A stretch of 64,000 nt of DNA, from positions 1,240,001-1,304,000 of the forward strand of contig OW818657.1 in the NCBI GenBank assembly GCA_942492905.1, given 5' to 3'. This document shows positions 1 to 8,183 of the stretch, piece by piece. The translations under genes and the position numbers were made by a program. The stretch is from CAIZWU01 sp942492905 (GTDB taxonomy: Bacteria > Verrucomicrobiota > Verrucomicrobiia > Verrucomicrobiales > V1-33). Below the pieces are notes generated by a model. The model saw nothing but the letters and a program-made list of their open reading frames with translations. It made no database searches and was not told where the DNA came from. How positions within the stretch are numbered: the stretch's first letter is position 1; each line of letters starts with the position of its first letter.

Positions 1-230
1 TGATCCTCGTTCGGCGAATTGTCGGTCCAGGCCAGGTTCGCCGTGGTGAAGGTCACATCGCTGGCGGTGAAATTCGTCGGTGCCGGTGGAACCGTGGCGG
101 TCTGGGCCGGCAGCAAAGCCGGCGCCGCCAGGCAGACTATCGCCAGCAGCAGGCCGTGGAAGGCGGCCGTCCACGCTGAGCACCATCCTGGAATTCTACG
201 GCAGTCTGGAGAGGTTATTGATTTATTCAT
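1..230 (-). CDS. Secreted fibronectin type III-type protein, N-terminal part (runs off left edge)
   Basis: Reading the minus strand from the ATG at 230 gives an open frame to the edge. It encodes a basic start (MNKSITSPDCRR), a hydrophobic stretch of about 18 residues rich in Leu/Ala ending near LLPAQ, and then PPAPTNFTASDV...ANLAWTDNSPNED. That last part is the usual opening of a fibronectin type III domain (conserved Trp before D-N-S). I read it as a signal peptide followed by an FN3 domain of an exported, probably large surface or extracellular protein. The rest lies outside the window, so catalytic domains cannot be judged. The nearest gene, the barrel protein at 350-1561, is upstream on the same strand, 119 bp away. 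Confidence 0.6.
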   Translation of the reverse strand, partial: MNKSITSPDCRRIPGWCSAWTAAFHGLLLAIVCLAAPALLPAQTATVPPAPTNFTASDVTFTTANLAWTDNSPNED

Positions 231-349
231 GAAATAGTGGATGGGAAATTTGAGGCGCAATAACCCTGATTGGTGTCCGGGAAAAGTCAGGGTTGCTTTG
301 GAGGAAAAAACGCGGGAGACACCACGCTCCCGAGGCGGGTCGGATCAGG

Positions 350-1561
350 TTAAAATGAATAACCAATCACCCCGCCCAGCGTCCAGCCGGAGGGATCAAT
401 ATGAAATGCGGACGGGCCAACTTTGCCGTCCACGGTATCGCTCCAGTTATACTGGCCAAAAGCGGTCAGGGAAAAATGCTGCGTCAGCTTCACCCGCGCT
501 GCTGCCTGCAGATAGACTCCCGGGAGGATTTCAGTATCGCTGGAACTGTCAGACCATTGTTTGTAAACCCGCGCCGCCTGGCGGTTGCGCTTCACATAAA
601 GCGTTTCGGTGTGGGTGGCTTCCCAGTCCGCGATGTTCAGGGAAAGCCCGCCGCCCAGCGCCAGATGCACCGGCTCCGTGGCCATGGTGAACGTGGGCCC
701 GAAGGCGAGACTGTGGAGTTTGACATCAAGCGTTTCCTCGATCCGGTTAATAAAACTTACCTCATTTTTGCCCAGCAGGGCGCCTTCATGCACGGACCGG
801 GCGGAAGGAAGATTGTTGATCAGCGGGCCCGGACCTTCATAACTGTTTTGAAATGGCGCCTGCGGAACGATAATGCTGCTGGTGTCATAGGAATCCGTCA
901 GGCGGTAGCCCTGGCTGCTCTGCGACTGTGTGGCGGAGAATGTCTGCTGCGCATTCCCTCCATCAAATCCGAGAAAACTGTATTGCAGGGAGAGCCCTCC
1001 CGTCAGACGCGGGGTAAAATCATATTCCCACTCGAGTTTTACCACCGGAACCGCCCCTTCCGCGTCCGGCTGCCAGGATTCCGGCTCCCCATTCCAGGAG
1101 CGGCGACTGGTGCGGAGTTGGGAATCGCCCGTGCCGTGAAAGCTCAGTGTGGAACCATCCGCGGAAAGCTGCGACGCATTGTCATAACCCCAGTTCCAAG
1201 TATTGCCGTCGCGCGCTGTGCCGGCGTCCCGGTCCACATAACCGTCCTCATACCGGCGGGAACCAAATTCCGAACTGCTGCCCGCTGACGAACTCTGACG
1301 ACCCGGAACCGTCGCCAGAAATGGGAGCCTCAACCCGCCGGAACGGGAACCGCTGTTAAATTCCACCTTGTCGAGGCTCCGGTAACCCGCTCCCGCGCTG
1401 ATGCGGAACCGGGAACGGTCAACGGGAGGCACCGGGGGCATGGATAGAGCCTTACCCTCCACGGAAGATTTTCCTGGCGTGGGCATCTCCCCCGCGCCAG
1501 CAACGTCAGACGCAAGGTAAAAGGAGGTCAGAAAAGCGGAGCGGATCAGAGTTGATTTCAT
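350..1561 (-). CDS. Outer-membrane beta-barrel protein
   Basis: This 403-residue protein begins MKSTLIRSAFLTSFYLASDVAGAG, a signal peptide with a cleavage site near residue 23. Proline-rich sequence follows, then alternating hydrophobic strands with aromatic girdle residues: RFRISAGAGYRSL, VVKLEWEYDFTPRLTGGLSLQYSF, LHSLAFGPTFTMA, FSLTAFGQYNW and WTLGGVIGYSF. The protein ends in Phe, the usual beta-signal for BAM-dependent insertion. The middle (about residues 90-180) is rich in Ser/Gly/Asp/Asn and may be an extracellular loop. It is probably a porin-like or structural barrel; nothing shows a substrate. It may be co-transcribed with the FN3 gene downstream. The architecture is clear but the family is not recognised. 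Confidence 0.7.
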   Translation of the reverse strand: MKSTLIRSAFLTSFYLASDVAGAGEMPTPGKSSVEGKALSMPPVPPVDRSRFRISAGAGYRSLDKVEFNSGSRSGGLRLPFLATVPGRQSSSAGSSSEFGSRRYEDGYVDRDAGTARDGNTWNWGYDNASQLSADGSTLSFHGTGDSQLRTSRRSWNGEPESWQPDAEGAVPVVKLEWEYDFTPRLTGGLSLQYSFLGFDGGNAQQTFSATQSQSSQGYRLTDSYDTSSIIVPQAPFQNSYEGPGPLINNLPSARSVHEGALLGKNEVSFINRIEETLDVKLHSLAFGPTFTMATEPVHLALGGGLSLNIADWEATHTETLYVKRNRQAARVYKQWSDSSSDTEILPGVYLQAAARVKLTQHFSLTAFGQYNWSDTVDGKVGPSAFHIDPSGWTLGGVIGYSF

Positions 1562-2609
1562 GCAGAATGGGAGCGTGGCCTTGTATAACGTGGCAAGAGT
1601 GAGGAAATCCGGTGAATTTCAAAAAGTGCATCCATCAGCGTTCCAGAATATTTTCCGCTCCCGTGCCGGGCCAGTGCGATCCCCGCACCGGCTCCAAGCC
1701 AAAGGCAGAATATTCCCGTCGGCCAGCAGGATCCGCAGGACGCAATCGTTAGCCCGGGGCAAAAATCTTGGCAAGCTTTTAATTCTCAGCCGCAAGCCTC
1801 TTTAACCGCTTTGCGGCCGCCCAGGGAGGCTGCCTGCATCCTGATATGCAAATGCAACTGAGGCGACTGACAATGAAACCGATTACGAATGGTCTATGGG
1901 TCTGGCTCAGGGTTGAGACGGCGCAATCCGCGGGAACTCAAATGCGCATGCCAATACCTCCATTGGCTCTTCACTCGCATCGCCGCCGAAGCCATCCACG
2001 CCTCGGACGCCCTGATCCCTGCCACCTACGCCACGCACCAATCCCGCGCCCGCAACGGCTCAAGCCGCCTGAGCCGGCCTCGGGCCAAACCCCGGGGACT
2101 CCTATGGGCGCGGGGCAGCCACAGCACCATCGACGCCGGAAAGATTCCGGGAGCGGCAGTGACCGAACTGGCCACCGACAAGCCCGAACGGTCCAAGGCA
2201 CTGCTCCTGACAATTGTGAGCGGATTGCGGCGTAGTGACCCGGTCTACTGGAATTGGAAGGGCTCCCTGCCTCCGCGGTAGCCGGCCGCATTCCCAGCAT
2301 CCGATCATTACTACCTCAAACCTCAAAAACGAACCGGAGGAACCCGCCGTCAAAGAGAAGCTCCGTCTTGGGAAGGCGGGAAAGGCTACGGCGGGCCAGA
2401 AATTGGAACGCCTGCGGAGGGAGGTGGCTTGCGGAGAAAACCAGGTTGGAGGCAGGCCGGTGAAATATTTTGTGCAAATTTTCAGTTGAAGGTTGACACG
2501 ATTTTGAAATTACACACTTGAGGCGACAGTCAAAAGCCAATAGAGATCGGCGATCCTGCGGGACTATTTCCCCCCTCCGTATAAATACCCAACCTTCCGG
2601 TTTCCTACT
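1562..2609. other. 1 kb without a supported gene
   Basis: Overlapping open frames of 60-130 codons occur on both strands, the longest at 1846-2300, but none starts with a recognisable signal, resembles a known family or is clearly favoured over its overlaps. One frame at 1889-2281 reads plausibly protein-like for about 40 residues and then becomes Arg/Ser/Pro-rich, which suggests decayed coding sequence. I see no tRNA or convincing terminator. Confidence 0.4.
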
Positions 2610-3566
2610 TTGGATGAACGCGCATTCCGACTCCAAATTGACACCGTCACAGGGAAGCCAACTTCCCTGTGGACCACTCGATCCCTACCTTCCCAGCGCG
2701 CCTCTTGCTCAGCCCTCAACCGAACTAGAGCGCGCGGAATCCTGGCAGCAATTAATGCAGATGCACCCGGTAAACCGCTTTCGATTAATGTTTGGAAAAC
2801 AGCTTTTGAGGGAGCGGTAAACCAGTGGGAAGTGCCGCTGGTGTCGTTGGAGAAACTTGGCTTTGACCGGACAGATTTCGGCCTGATTGCACCCAAAACC
2901 TTCGTGACGCTGAAGTATGGTGCAGAGGCGGAGCCTTACCTCCACAGGGAGTCAGGGATGGTTTACAAGCTATTCAATCTCCGGATTACCGGGGCGCTGG
3001 GAAAGAAACTCACCATTGAGGAGGATGGATCTGAGGGTTTCGACATCAAACAGACAGACGCGAATCTTGTGGAGACGATGGAAAAGATCCAAGTGCTGCA
3101 TGACATGGGAGCGCATCCGACAGAGATTGTGGGGTTGAGTGATATGGGGGACTTTTTGGTCGTGAAACAGCAGGTAGCCCAAACGCAGAATTATAACACA
3201 AGGCGCAACGCCTCGGACCTCGGAATCGGGGACTTGAAGGAATTCGAGATTGATTCCCACGAAGCTATCCTTTCAATTAAGGCGGAATCCATAAGGAGGC
3301 CCGGACTTCGCGGGAAGGCGGTATTCTCCTGGCTGGAGGGGCAGCCATGGCTCGTTTCCGATTTGCATCCGGGAAATATCATGCGCAATCAGCAGGGAGA
3401 ACCTACAATCATTGACGCTCTAACTGGACCAGTGCCGCCAGCGGTAATCCGAAAGCTGACTTGGCTGGAAGATGAGATTTCTTACTTGAAGCGGTGGCGG
3501 CAGGAAGGTAGAAAACCAGAGCGGCGGAGCCTGTTGGAGGAGGATCAGGATGAACTGGCCTATTGA
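2610..3566 (+). CDS. Kinase-like protein of the phage polyvalent-protein type
   Basis: 318 residues. The C-terminal half carries WLVSDLHPGNIM followed about 10 residues later by IIDALTG. This is the D-x-H-x-x-N catalytic loop and metal-binding Asp arrangement of kinase/APH-fold proteins in an atypical form. Upstream, ESGMVYKLFNL supplies a candidate VYK lysine strand and TEIVGLSDMGDFLVVKQ resembles a hinge. This pattern matches kinase-like domains described as modules of phage polyvalent proteins; that family match is recalled, not searched. The first ~45 residues are low-complexity and the true start could be further in. It lies beside an IS66 remnant and the 3' side of the Ubl operon, which suggests mobile-element origin. 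Substrate unknown. Confidence 0.5.
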   Translation: MDERAFRLQIDTVTGKPTSLWTTRSLPSQRASCSALNRTRARGILAAINADAPGKPLSINVWKTAFEGAVNQWEVPLVSLEKLGFDRTDFGLIAPKTFVTLKYGAEAEPYLHRESGMVYKLFNLRITGALGKKLTIEEDGSEGFDIKQTDANLVETMEKIQVLHDMGAHPTEIVGLSDMGDFLVVKQQVAQTQNYNTRRNASDLGIGDLKEFEIDSHEAILSIKAESIRRPGLRGKAVFSWLEGQPWLVSDLHPGNIMRNQQGEPTIIDALTGPVPPAVIRKLTWLEDEISYLKRWRQEGRKPERRSLLEEDQDELAY

Positions 3567-3599
3567 GTATTAGCGTCGCGGTGGGGAGGTCACCGTTGC

Positions 3600-3830
3600 C
3601 GAGGAGCCATTTACCCGGACACGCCTGTTCTACCACTCCACGCACTTGGTTCAGGTAAAGGGAAAGAAGGGCATCATGGTTAATGCCGTGTCGGCAATTA
3701 TCGCGATAGAGGATGGCGCTTCGCAGGCCGGTTCGGGCCTCGCCAATGAAGAGCCATTTTTTATTGCTGATGGCGGTGAGGCGGAATGACATTTTCTACC
3801 GGATTGGTGTCGATGCCGATGCGGCGTCCA
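3600..3830 (-). pseudogene. IS66-type transposase (TnpC) C-terminal remnant
   Basis: Read across two frames, the minus strand gives RRIGIDTNPVENVI and then RLTAISNKKWLFIGEARTG followed by RSAILY...CRHGINHDALL. This is the conserved C-terminal block of IS66 transposases (ID-N-x-x-E-N...G-x-K-N-W-L-F-x-G...A-x-I-Y-S...C...G-I-D-P). A frameshift lies near 3790 and no upstream catalytic region remains, so it is dead. It sits immediately 3' of the E1 gene and marks one edge of the Ubl island. No IS66 terminal repeats were found. Confidence 0.65.
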
Positions 3831-4081
3831 CATACACCTGCTCCGGCTCTTGATCGGTTTCCTTGGCGGCCGGCGGCTTAACCAGCCGATTTTTCCCGAT
3901 CCCAAGTGAACGTATCAGCATTTGGTGGTGGGGTGATTGCTGGATCCGGCTGACCGGCAGATACCACCCACCAATGGTTACGACGACCTGCAGGGGCTGT
4001 TTGCCGAACGGGTTTTTTCAACAGGCTACTAACCAAGGTTCCACCCGGATACCTTTCACCGGTAATCCGAGGACTGAGAGC

Positions 4082-5488
4082 CTAGGGGTTTGGGGAAAGG
4101 CTTCCTGTTCTTCCCAATTGGTCGGCTTGAACGTATCCACAACGGGCCATGTCTGAAGCGGTGTATTTCTGGGTTGATGCAACAAAATCGCAGTCGCGCA
4201 TGTTTCGGGGCGAGAGATACAGCTCCTCGTATTTCGGCCCTTTTTGAAAGGCTCTCAGAAGTTCCCCAAAAACCATCGCCGAAGCCATCGCGCCGATGAA
4301 GCTGGTGGATACCGACTTCCCTGCGATTTCCAGTGCCAATGCTCCGCATACCTCACCGGGGGGAGAAAAGGCTTTCACAAGTTTCTGGTCATTCGAATTT
4401 TGACCGGAAGTGGACTCCTGCCAGAGCTTTTCCGCGCTCGACCGTCCTGGAAAATTGTGGATATGGATGAGGTCAAAGTCGTTGATGGAACCGCCGAGGC
4501 CGCATTCGAGCACCCGAAGAAATCCGGCTCCTTCAAGCAATCGACGGGGGTCCGGCTTGTCAAAACCACAAAGCGCGACGGAGGGCTCGCCAACGCGTCG
4601 GTGGGTGGTCTCATCAAATGCTCGTTCGCAAAGGCGGGTCCGAAATCCTCTTTCTTCCAGCCAGCGGGTACAAACGCGAGTTTTTAGCGTGTGTTCATCC
4701 TCAGCAACACAAAGCAGGCCCGATCCAAGGTTGGCTCGTTCGATGATATCGAAATCCTGAAGCATCAGCTCGCATTCCGATGGATCTTGAAATGGCAACA
4801 TGCCCAACGACCAGAGGAAAGCTTGACCAAGGTGGCCCAGCCCTAGAATCCAGAGGGATTCAGGAAGCGCGCGTAGCGGTGGTCCATCGGAGGAGGAGGC
4901 ACGCCAGTCACAGCCAGGAGCCCACAGTGAGATGCCCGCGCTTTCGTCGCAGGCGAAGATCGAAATTCCGGCAGCCCGGAGGAATCCCCGGTGAACTGCC
5001 AGACCGGCGGCAAAGATTCCACCTAAGGCGAAGTCAGGACACCCCCCATCTTCGAAGGTCGACTTTTCAGCCGCGGGTTCTATGCTCCCCCGCCATCCAG
5101 TCGCCCGCAACGTCAACGCATGGGGGATTGGCGTGTCCGGTTGGAAACCGAAGTAAATGGTATGGGAAGCGCTGACTCTGGCTGGTTTGGTATCTGGGAT
5201 CAAATCAAGGACCACATCGTTGAGTGTTGTTCGGTCCGGCCAAGGAATGAGGAGAGGGACGTCATCCGGGATGGTGACTTTAACTCCTCCAAGAAAGGCG
5301 CGTTTGCCGCAATTCAGAGCGGTGAGCAATGCGGCCTGTAATGCTGAAGAGCGGCAAATTGTGTCGTCACAAACTAAGAGAAGCACGAGGTTTTCCAATG
5401 TGGAAACTGCCTCGTCGTAACTGAGATCCCGAGCTGACATCAACCCGAGGGCGAGGCGGTTGGCGGAGTTCGGCAGGGGAACGGTCAT
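4082..5488 (-). CDS. E1-like ThiF-family adenylyltransferase of a Ubl operon
   Basis: 468 residues. The C-terminal half is a ThiF/E1 adenylation fold: GLGHLG (216-221) is the nucleotide-binding Rossmann loop, QDFDIIERANLGS (244-256) the conserved acidic/Asn strand, and CGFDKPDPRR (307-316) the crossover segment. EVCGALALEIAGKSVSTSF (379-397) contains Cys381, the best candidate for a thioester cysteine. The N-terminal ~200 residues form a separate domain without a nucleotide motif, perhaps a degenerate adenylation-like or partner-binding domain. By family it should adenylate the C-terminal Gly of the Ubl encoded at 6413-6919. The ATG directly follows the TAA of the JAMM gene, so it is the last gene of a four-gene operon. 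Function of the whole pathway is inferred. Confidence 0.85.
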   Translation of the reverse strand: MTVPLPNSANRLALGLMSARDLSYDEAVSTLENLVLLLVCDDTICRSSALQAALLTALNCGKRAFLGGVKVTIPDDVPLLIPWPDRTTLNDVVLDLIPDTKPARVSASHTIYFGFQPDTPIPHALTLRATGWRGSIEPAAEKSTFEDGGCPDFALGGIFAAGLAVHRGFLRAAGISIFACDESAGISLWAPGCDWRASSSDGPPLRALPESLWILGLGHLGQAFLWSLGMLPFQDPSECELMLQDFDIIERANLGSGLLCVAEDEHTLKTRVCTRWLEERGFRTRLCERAFDETTHRRVGEPSVALCGFDKPDPRRLLEGAGFLRVLECGLGGSINDFDLIHIHNFPGRSSAEKLWQESTSGQNSNDQKLVKAFSPPGEVCGALALEIAGKSVSTSFIGAMASAMVFGELLRAFQKGPKYEELYLSPRNMRDCDFVASTQKYTASDMARCGYVQADQLGRTGSLSPNP

Positions 5489-5962
5489 TTAGAAGAGCGT
5501 GAGTTTTAGAGAAGCAGCCGGCAGGGTTTCCCAACGCCCGTCGCCGAGGTATCGATAAAATCCTGCACCATTCGGGCCGAACCATGATTGCTGAGCGTAG
5601 CTGGGGAGTATCAGAGCCAGGTGTCCGGACTGTGCGACCATGGGGTGAGTCCTATCCGCTTCACTCTGACTGATCCTTGTCGATGGGTGGGTATGAATAT
5701 CGGCCACTACCTTGAGATTGCGCTGCCTGCAGTAATTCCAGAGTGGGATAAATCCAGCACCATCGAAGCGGATGATTCCGGTGTCGAGGGAATGGGGATC
5801 CAGATCGTCGTAGCAGATGAAAGCAGACACCCGCCCCCCTGTCCTGGGGCCCAGGAGAAAGGCACCACTTTCCCGGACTCCTCCACCGCGTTGGTGGAGT
5901 TTCCAGACTAGGCAGAACCATACAAAAAATGGGATTCGAAGTTCAAACTCCTTGGTAGTCAT
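5489..5962 (-). CDS. JAMM/MPN-family isopeptidase (deubiquitinase-like)
   Basis: 157 residues with a complete JAMM metal site: Glu31 in RESGAFLLG, His90 and His92 in DIHTHP, and Asp103 exactly ten residues after the second His, preceded by Ser100 (H-x-H-x7-S-x2-D). Family knowledge says such JAB proteins are zinc isopeptidases that trim or remove ubiquitin-like modifiers. Here the likely substrate is the Ubl or its conjugates made by the neighbouring E1. The start overlaps the E2-like gene by 20 nt and the stop abuts the E1 ATG, so expression is coupled. It is short and single-domain, like bacterial Ubl-operon JABs and unlike eukaryotic Rpn11. All catalytic residues are present, so I expect an active enzyme. 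Confidence 0.88.
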   Translation of the reverse strand: MTTKEFELRIPFFVWFCLVWKLHQRGGGVRESGAFLLGPRTGGRVSAFICYDDLDPHSLDTGIIRFDGAGFIPLWNYCRQRNLKVVADIHTHPSTRISQSEADRTHPMVAQSGHLALILPSYAQQSWFGPNGAGFYRYLGDGRWETLPAASLKLTLF

Positions 5963-6416
5963 CGGATTGGATCAGCTCGTAGATGGGGCGCAGATAGTTG
6001 ACAATGGTGTGTTCAGGAACCCAAAGCAGCCCTGCATGTTGGCGGACCCAATCGGGGTGACCCGCCGCTGCCAGTCGATCCCATGGAACATAAATCGCAT
6101 CGGCGTTGTTCCAGGTTGCACGGAAGGCCATATTCACATCGTTGGAACCCTTTGGCCATTTCTTAACATCCAGTTTCGCTTTTGTCTGGGGATCCCACAG
6201 GTAGGCCGTCGGCCCCGTCCTGGGGTAGTGGTCGAGGTTGAAAAGTAGGTGGAAGTGGGCAGGACCGCCGATCCGCTGGGGAGCGGCGATCCAGATCACC
6301 ACCTTGGGCCATTTCACCGACTCGTCGTCGTGCAGATTCCACTTCCCGTCCTCTACCCCTTGTTGGAAGGCAAAGCTGGCGAGGTGTTCCCTAAAGCATT
6401 CCTCGTCCAGATTCAT
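5943..6416 (-). CDS. E2/UBC-like protein lacking an active-site cysteine
   Basis: 157 residues from the Met at 6416, chosen because its ATG overlaps the Ubl TGA (ATGA); an in-frame Met at 6431 is possible. The order is E2-like: an amphipathic N-terminal helix, strands KVVIWIAAP and HFHLLFNLDHYPRTGPTAYLWD (HYP/P resembling the E2 YP..P segment), then Trp/Pro-rich YVPWDRLA and a C-terminal helix TIVNYLRPIYELIQ. The only cysteine is Cys7, far from where a conjugating E2 has its nucleophile. It may therefore be a scaffold, a Ubl-binding protein or an enzyme with another nucleophile. Assignment as E2-like relies on fold-order resemblance and operon context. Confidence 0.7.
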   Translation of the reverse strand: MNLDEECFREHLASFAFQQGVEDGKWNLHDDESVKWPKVVIWIAAPQRIGGPAHFHLLFNLDHYPRTGPTAYLWDPQTKAKLDVKKWPKGSNDVNMAFRATWNNADAIYVPWDRLAAAGHPDWVRQHAGLLWVPEHTIVNYLRPIYELIQSDDYQGV

Positions 6417-6919
6417 CCTTGGATCAAGCATCGCTCAGTGAGGTAAAGGGAGAGGTTGCAGTTGGGGAATTTCACCAGCCTGCCGATATGCGAATCGGAA
6501 TCAATGATCTCCCCGTCAGCAGCTCCCAGACGGAGAATCCACTTACGACCTTCATCAACGCCGAACTTCTTCTTCGCCCACTCAGTAATTCGTCGGATCT
6601 TGGCGTTCGGATTGAATTTATTGGTTTCCTCGCCGTTGTAAAACACCGTAACCTCGATTTTGCGGCAACGGTGGCAGTGGATGATTTTTGGAGGGCGGGG
6701 ACCGCACCCGCAAACTTTGCGATCGTGGGCAAGTTCGTCATCTTCGTCGTCGGCGAAAACCGCGAAAAGCTCCGGCTCATGATTCGCGGCGGGCTGCAAG
6801 ACCCGGAGCCGGGCAAGCAGGGAGGCGATGGATTCATCACCTTCGACGCTTAAGGGTTGCGGCTCGTGCCCGTCGATTTGAATATGGACTTGATGTGGGG
6901 TGTTCATAGGCTGATACAT
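6413..6919 (-). CDS. Ubiquitin-like protein with two beta-grasp domains and a Cys-rich linker
   Basis: 168 residues (Met5, at 6907, is an alternative start). Residues ~10-62 (VHIQIDGHEPQPLSVEGDESI...) and ~87-163 (KIEVTVFYNGEETNKFNPNAKI...) each read as a beta-grasp ubiquitin fold. Between them C70-x-C72 and HCHRC (81-85) form a candidate zinc-binding knuckle. The protein ends in ...CLIQG, so a C-terminal glycine is exposed without processing, as expected for a substrate of the downstream E1. It is the first gene of the minus-strand operon, starting 157 bp from the divergent sigma-like gene. By analogy to multi-Ubl operons this is the modifier or a polymerising Ubl. Target proteins are unknown. 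Confidence 0.8.
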   Translation of the reverse strand: MYQPMNTPHQVHIQIDGHEPQPLSVEGDESIASLLARLRVLQPAANHEPELFAVFADDEDDELAHDRKVCGCGPRPPKIIHCHRCRKIEVTVFYNGEETNKFNPNAKIRRITEWAKKKFGVDEGRKWILRLGAADGEIIDSDSHIGRLVKFPNCNLSLYLTERCLIQG

Positions 6920-6997
6920 TATTTGATATTGGAAGTCACCCGTTCGACGTGAACAGGAATTACCTCCTCACCTATGTCCGCTCCACTTTCGGGATTT

Positions 6998-7017
6998 TCT
7001 GGGAAGATTTTCCCAGA
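6998..7017. promoter_or_regulatory. Inverted repeat in the divergent Ubl/sigma intergenic region
   Basis: The 157 bp between the Ubl gene and the sigma-like gene contains TCTGGGAA-N4-TTCCCAGA, a perfect 8-bp-arm dyad at 6998-7017, about 60 bp upstream of the sigma-like ATG and 80 bp upstream of the Ubl start. Its position between two divergent operons makes it a candidate operator for co-regulation. No clear sigma-70 hexamers were evident, which would fit promoters read by the encoded alternative sigma-like factor. That last point is inference. Confidence 0.45.
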
Positions 7018-7076
7018 TTTCTTCAAATGCGGAGCGGCCACCAGTATGAACCCCTTCCACTTTCCATAAGCCGACC

Positions 7077-7718
7077 ATGAAGCAGACGCTCGAAGAGTCA
7101 CTCAAATCGTCCGATCTGGCGCAGATGGTTCCGCGCTTAGAATACTACGCGAGCGGTCTCCTGATGTTGTACGTCTGGCGAGGACATAGGCTCGGGACGG
7201 GATCCAAAGGCCAGCTTCTTGCTGCGGGAAAATCAGCGGATGATTTCGTGAGCGACGCCTTCGAAGCCTTTCTGAATGGGCGTCGAACCTACGACGAGGA
7301 ACTGGATCTTGAACGGAACCTCAAGCGTACGATCGAGAGTCTTATTTCAAATTGGAAGAAAAAATCAGACCGCCAACCTTTACTGGACCACAATGCCGGC
7401 ATGTCCGAAGACGGGATAGCATTTGATCCGATCCAAGCGGCATCGGACCCATTCACGGGGGATTACTCTGTCGCCGAACTGAATGAAAGGCGTGAGAATC
7501 AAAACCACCTTTTGAGTGACTTCAAGGCGTCGCTGATGGACGATGAGGAACTATCGAACCTCTTCGATGCTTGCGAAAACGACTTCACCAAGCCCGCCGA
7601 GATTGAAGAACTGACGGGAATTCCTGCCAAACGCATTTATGAACTCAAACGAAAACTCCAAATGAAATTCACTTCTTTCGCAGCCAACCACTCCAGCGCC
7701 GAAGCGCTGGAGAAATGA
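7077..7718 (+). CDS. Sigma-70/ECF-like RNA polymerase sigma factor
   Basis: 213 residues. Residues ~55-100 (ADDFVSDAFEAFLNGRRTYDEE...LERNLKRTIESLISNWKKKSDR) resemble sigma region 2: the helix that binds the -10 element and core polymerase. Residues ~165-200 (FTKPAEIEELTGIPAKRIYELKRKLQMKF) resemble a region 4 helix-turn-helix. It heads a plus-strand operon (10 and 17 bp spacings) with a small helical protein and an ImmA/IrrE peptidase, divergent from the Ubl operon. A plausible role is to transcribe one or both operons on a signal. The match is to fold pattern; sequence identity to named sigma factors looks low. Confidence 0.65.
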   Translation: MKQTLEESLKSSDLAQMVPRLEYYASGLLMLYVWRGHRLGTGSKGQLLAAGKSADDFVSDAFEAFLNGRRTYDEELDLERNLKRTIESLISNWKKKSDRQPLLDHNAGMSEDGIAFDPIQAASDPFTGDYSVAELNERRENQNHLLSDFKASLMDDEELSNLFDACENDFTKPAEIEELTGIPAKRIYELKRKLQMKFTSFAANHSSAEALEK

Positions 7719-7728
7719 GGAGAATGCT

Positions 7729-8166
7729 ATGAATACTAATCCAGCAAACCACGAGTCTCTAGAGAAATTATTTCGGTGTTTGGAAATCGACGCTGAAAAT
7801 CTGAGCAACGAGGAACTCAGGACGAGCCTCCACGAGAGAGGCCTCAATCCAAAGGCTACGCTCTCGGAAATAACCGATAAGGTCAATAGCTTTCTCAAAA
7901 GCAGCAGACTCTCATGGCGGGATGCAGCAAAGCAAAAACAAGCAACACTCCAAGGGCTGGCCTCGAAGGCTAATTCTTGGAGTAGCCGGAAGTGGGAGGA
8001 AATCGAAGCGGCATTTGAAGCCGTTCGCGCTGGCTCACACGGTGCCGCCACGCAGGGCAGGCTCCAGGTTGCGTTTCGAAATCTCAGCAACATCCCGACG
8101 GAGGACAAAGCTTCGTTTCTTGATGAACTTGATCTGCTCAGACAATTGAAGGACACTGACCCATAG
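7729..8166 (+). CDS. Small helical protein between sigma factor and ImmA/IrrE gene (possible sigma regulator)
   Basis: 145 residues, preceded by AGGAGA eight bases before the ATG. Predicted almost entirely helical. Residues ~25-55 (LSNEELRTSLHERGLNPKATLSEITDKVNSFL) resemble a SAP-like or helix-extended-loop motif, and the remainder (WEEIEAAFEAVR...) is amphipathic helix. There is no signal peptide or membrane segment, so it is cytoplasmic. Its position between a sigma-like factor and a metallopeptidase suggests an anti-sigma or adaptor that the peptidase cleaves, as ImmA/IrrE peptidases do with adjacent regulators. That role is inference from position only; the family is not recognised. Confidence 0.6.
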   Translation: MNTNPANHESLEKLFRCLEIDAENLSNEELRTSLHERGLNPKATLSEITDKVNSFLKSSRLSWRDAAKQKQATLQGLASKANSWSSRKWEEIEAAFEAVRAGSHGAATQGRLQVAFRNLSNIPTEDKASFLDELDLLRQLKDTDP

Positions 8167-8183
8167 GAGTCCGGAGATAGCAA

